Assembly (NCBI RefSeq): GCF_000766945.1
Contig: NZ_KN266207.1
Location: forward strand, 749,843-813,842
Source: Cellvibrio mixtus subsp. mixtus J3-8
GTDB taxonomy: Bacteria; Pseudomonadota; Gammaproteobacteria; Pseudomonadales; Cellvibrionaceae
Length of the DNA: 64,000 nucleotides
Direction of reading: 5' to 3'
The translations under genes and the position numbers were made by a program. Of this stretch, positions 63,880 to 64,000 are shown in pieces. How positions within the stretch are numbered: position 1 is the first letter of the stretch; each line of letters begins with the position of its first letter. The notes below the pieces were generated by a model. The model was not told the DNA's origin, made no database searches, and saw nothing but the letters and a program-made list of their open reading frames with translations.

Positions 63880-64000
63880 GATGATGCTCCTGGTGTTTGC
63901 TGTGGTCGTGAGGGAAATTGGTTTTTTCTTCTGGTGAATCTCGTCCATGATCCATTTTGGAGTGATCCATTTTGGAGTGATCCATTTTGGAGTGATCCAT
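63872..64000 (-). CDS. C-terminal end of a His/Met-rich copper-type protein (partial)
   Basis: Only the last 42 codons are inside the window. They encode a tandem MDHSK repeat followed by MDHGRDSPEE and a tail HDHSKHQEHHHD. Such tails bind Cu/Ag ions and occur on CopB-like or TolC-type efflux proteins. Its stop overlaps the multicopper oxidase start, so the two are translationally coupled. Identity cannot be decided from the tail alone. Confidence 0.6.
   Translation of the reverse strand: MDHSKMDHSKMDHSKMDHGRDSPEEKTNFPHDHSKHQEHHHD
63949..64000. repeat. 15-base tandem repeat encoding MDHSK
   Basis: The unit gatccattttggagt is repeated about 3.5 times with no mismatch and reaches the window end. 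Each unit encodes one MDHSK on the minus strand. Confidence 0.9.

Overview
The window looks like a chromosomal segment of a flagellated, polysaccharide-degrading gammaproteobacterium close to Cellvibrio (family Cellvibrionaceae). This is inferred from the Pseudomonas-type flagellar gene order, sigma-54/sigma-28 flagellar promoters, a GH3 glucosidase, a DUF1080 protein and a halogenase of the kind seen in such genomes. No rRNA, CRISPR array or intact insertion sequence was seen.

Region 1 (1-15.1 kb) holds housekeeping and signalling genes: a PilZ-type protein with its own sigma-54 promoter (cut by the window start), ttcA, a lysozyme-like orphan, alanine dehydrogenase, a GGDEF-EAL protein, rsmE, a secreted PPC-domain protein, an orphan gene with a near-perfect sigma-28 promoter, a group II truncated haemoglobin, a hybrid histidine kinase, a second orphan carrying a FlgM-like motif, a serine hydrolase and tRNA-Arg(CCT).

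Region 2 (15.2-45 kb) is the flagellar block: flgN, flgM and flgA leftward; cheV, cheR, flgBCDE, flgFGHIJKL, a FliT-like protein, fliC1, flaG, fliC2, a MASE1/CHASE histidine kinase, fliD and a CMP-sugar synthetase rightward. Promoters can be read directly: sigma-54 sites before flgA, flgB, flgF, fliC2 and probably fliD; sigma-28 sites before flgM, cheV, fliC1 and fliD. Every extracellular axial protein (FlgE 814, FlgK 921, FlgL 632, FliC 683 and 685, FliD 686 residues) is much larger than the enteric form and carries repeated flagellin-IN-like modules.

Region 3 (45-54.4 kb) is accessory: a DUF1080 protein, a probably decayed Cys-rich secreted gene with a partner, a lipoprotein GH3 beta-glucosidase, two tiny Cys-pair-rich secreted proteins, and a leftward run of small unrelated genes. 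The last of these (93 residues) sits behind a leader with a terminator/anti-terminator pair and further overlapping stems.

Region 4 (54.4-64 kb) holds a flavin-dependent halogenase, an old-yellow-enzyme reductase and a LysR regulator, bracketed by direct repeats whose right copy is a decayed version of the 93-residue gene. After them come a giant haem-binding propeller/HEAT lipoprotein and a Tat-exported multicopper oxidase, preceded by the His/Met-rich tail of another copper-type protein.

The most unusual items are the structured leader at 53852-54088, the sigma-28-driven orphan at 9092, the uniform enlargement of flagellar axial proteins with differently controlled flagellins, and the IS150-like nested hairpin after fliC2.
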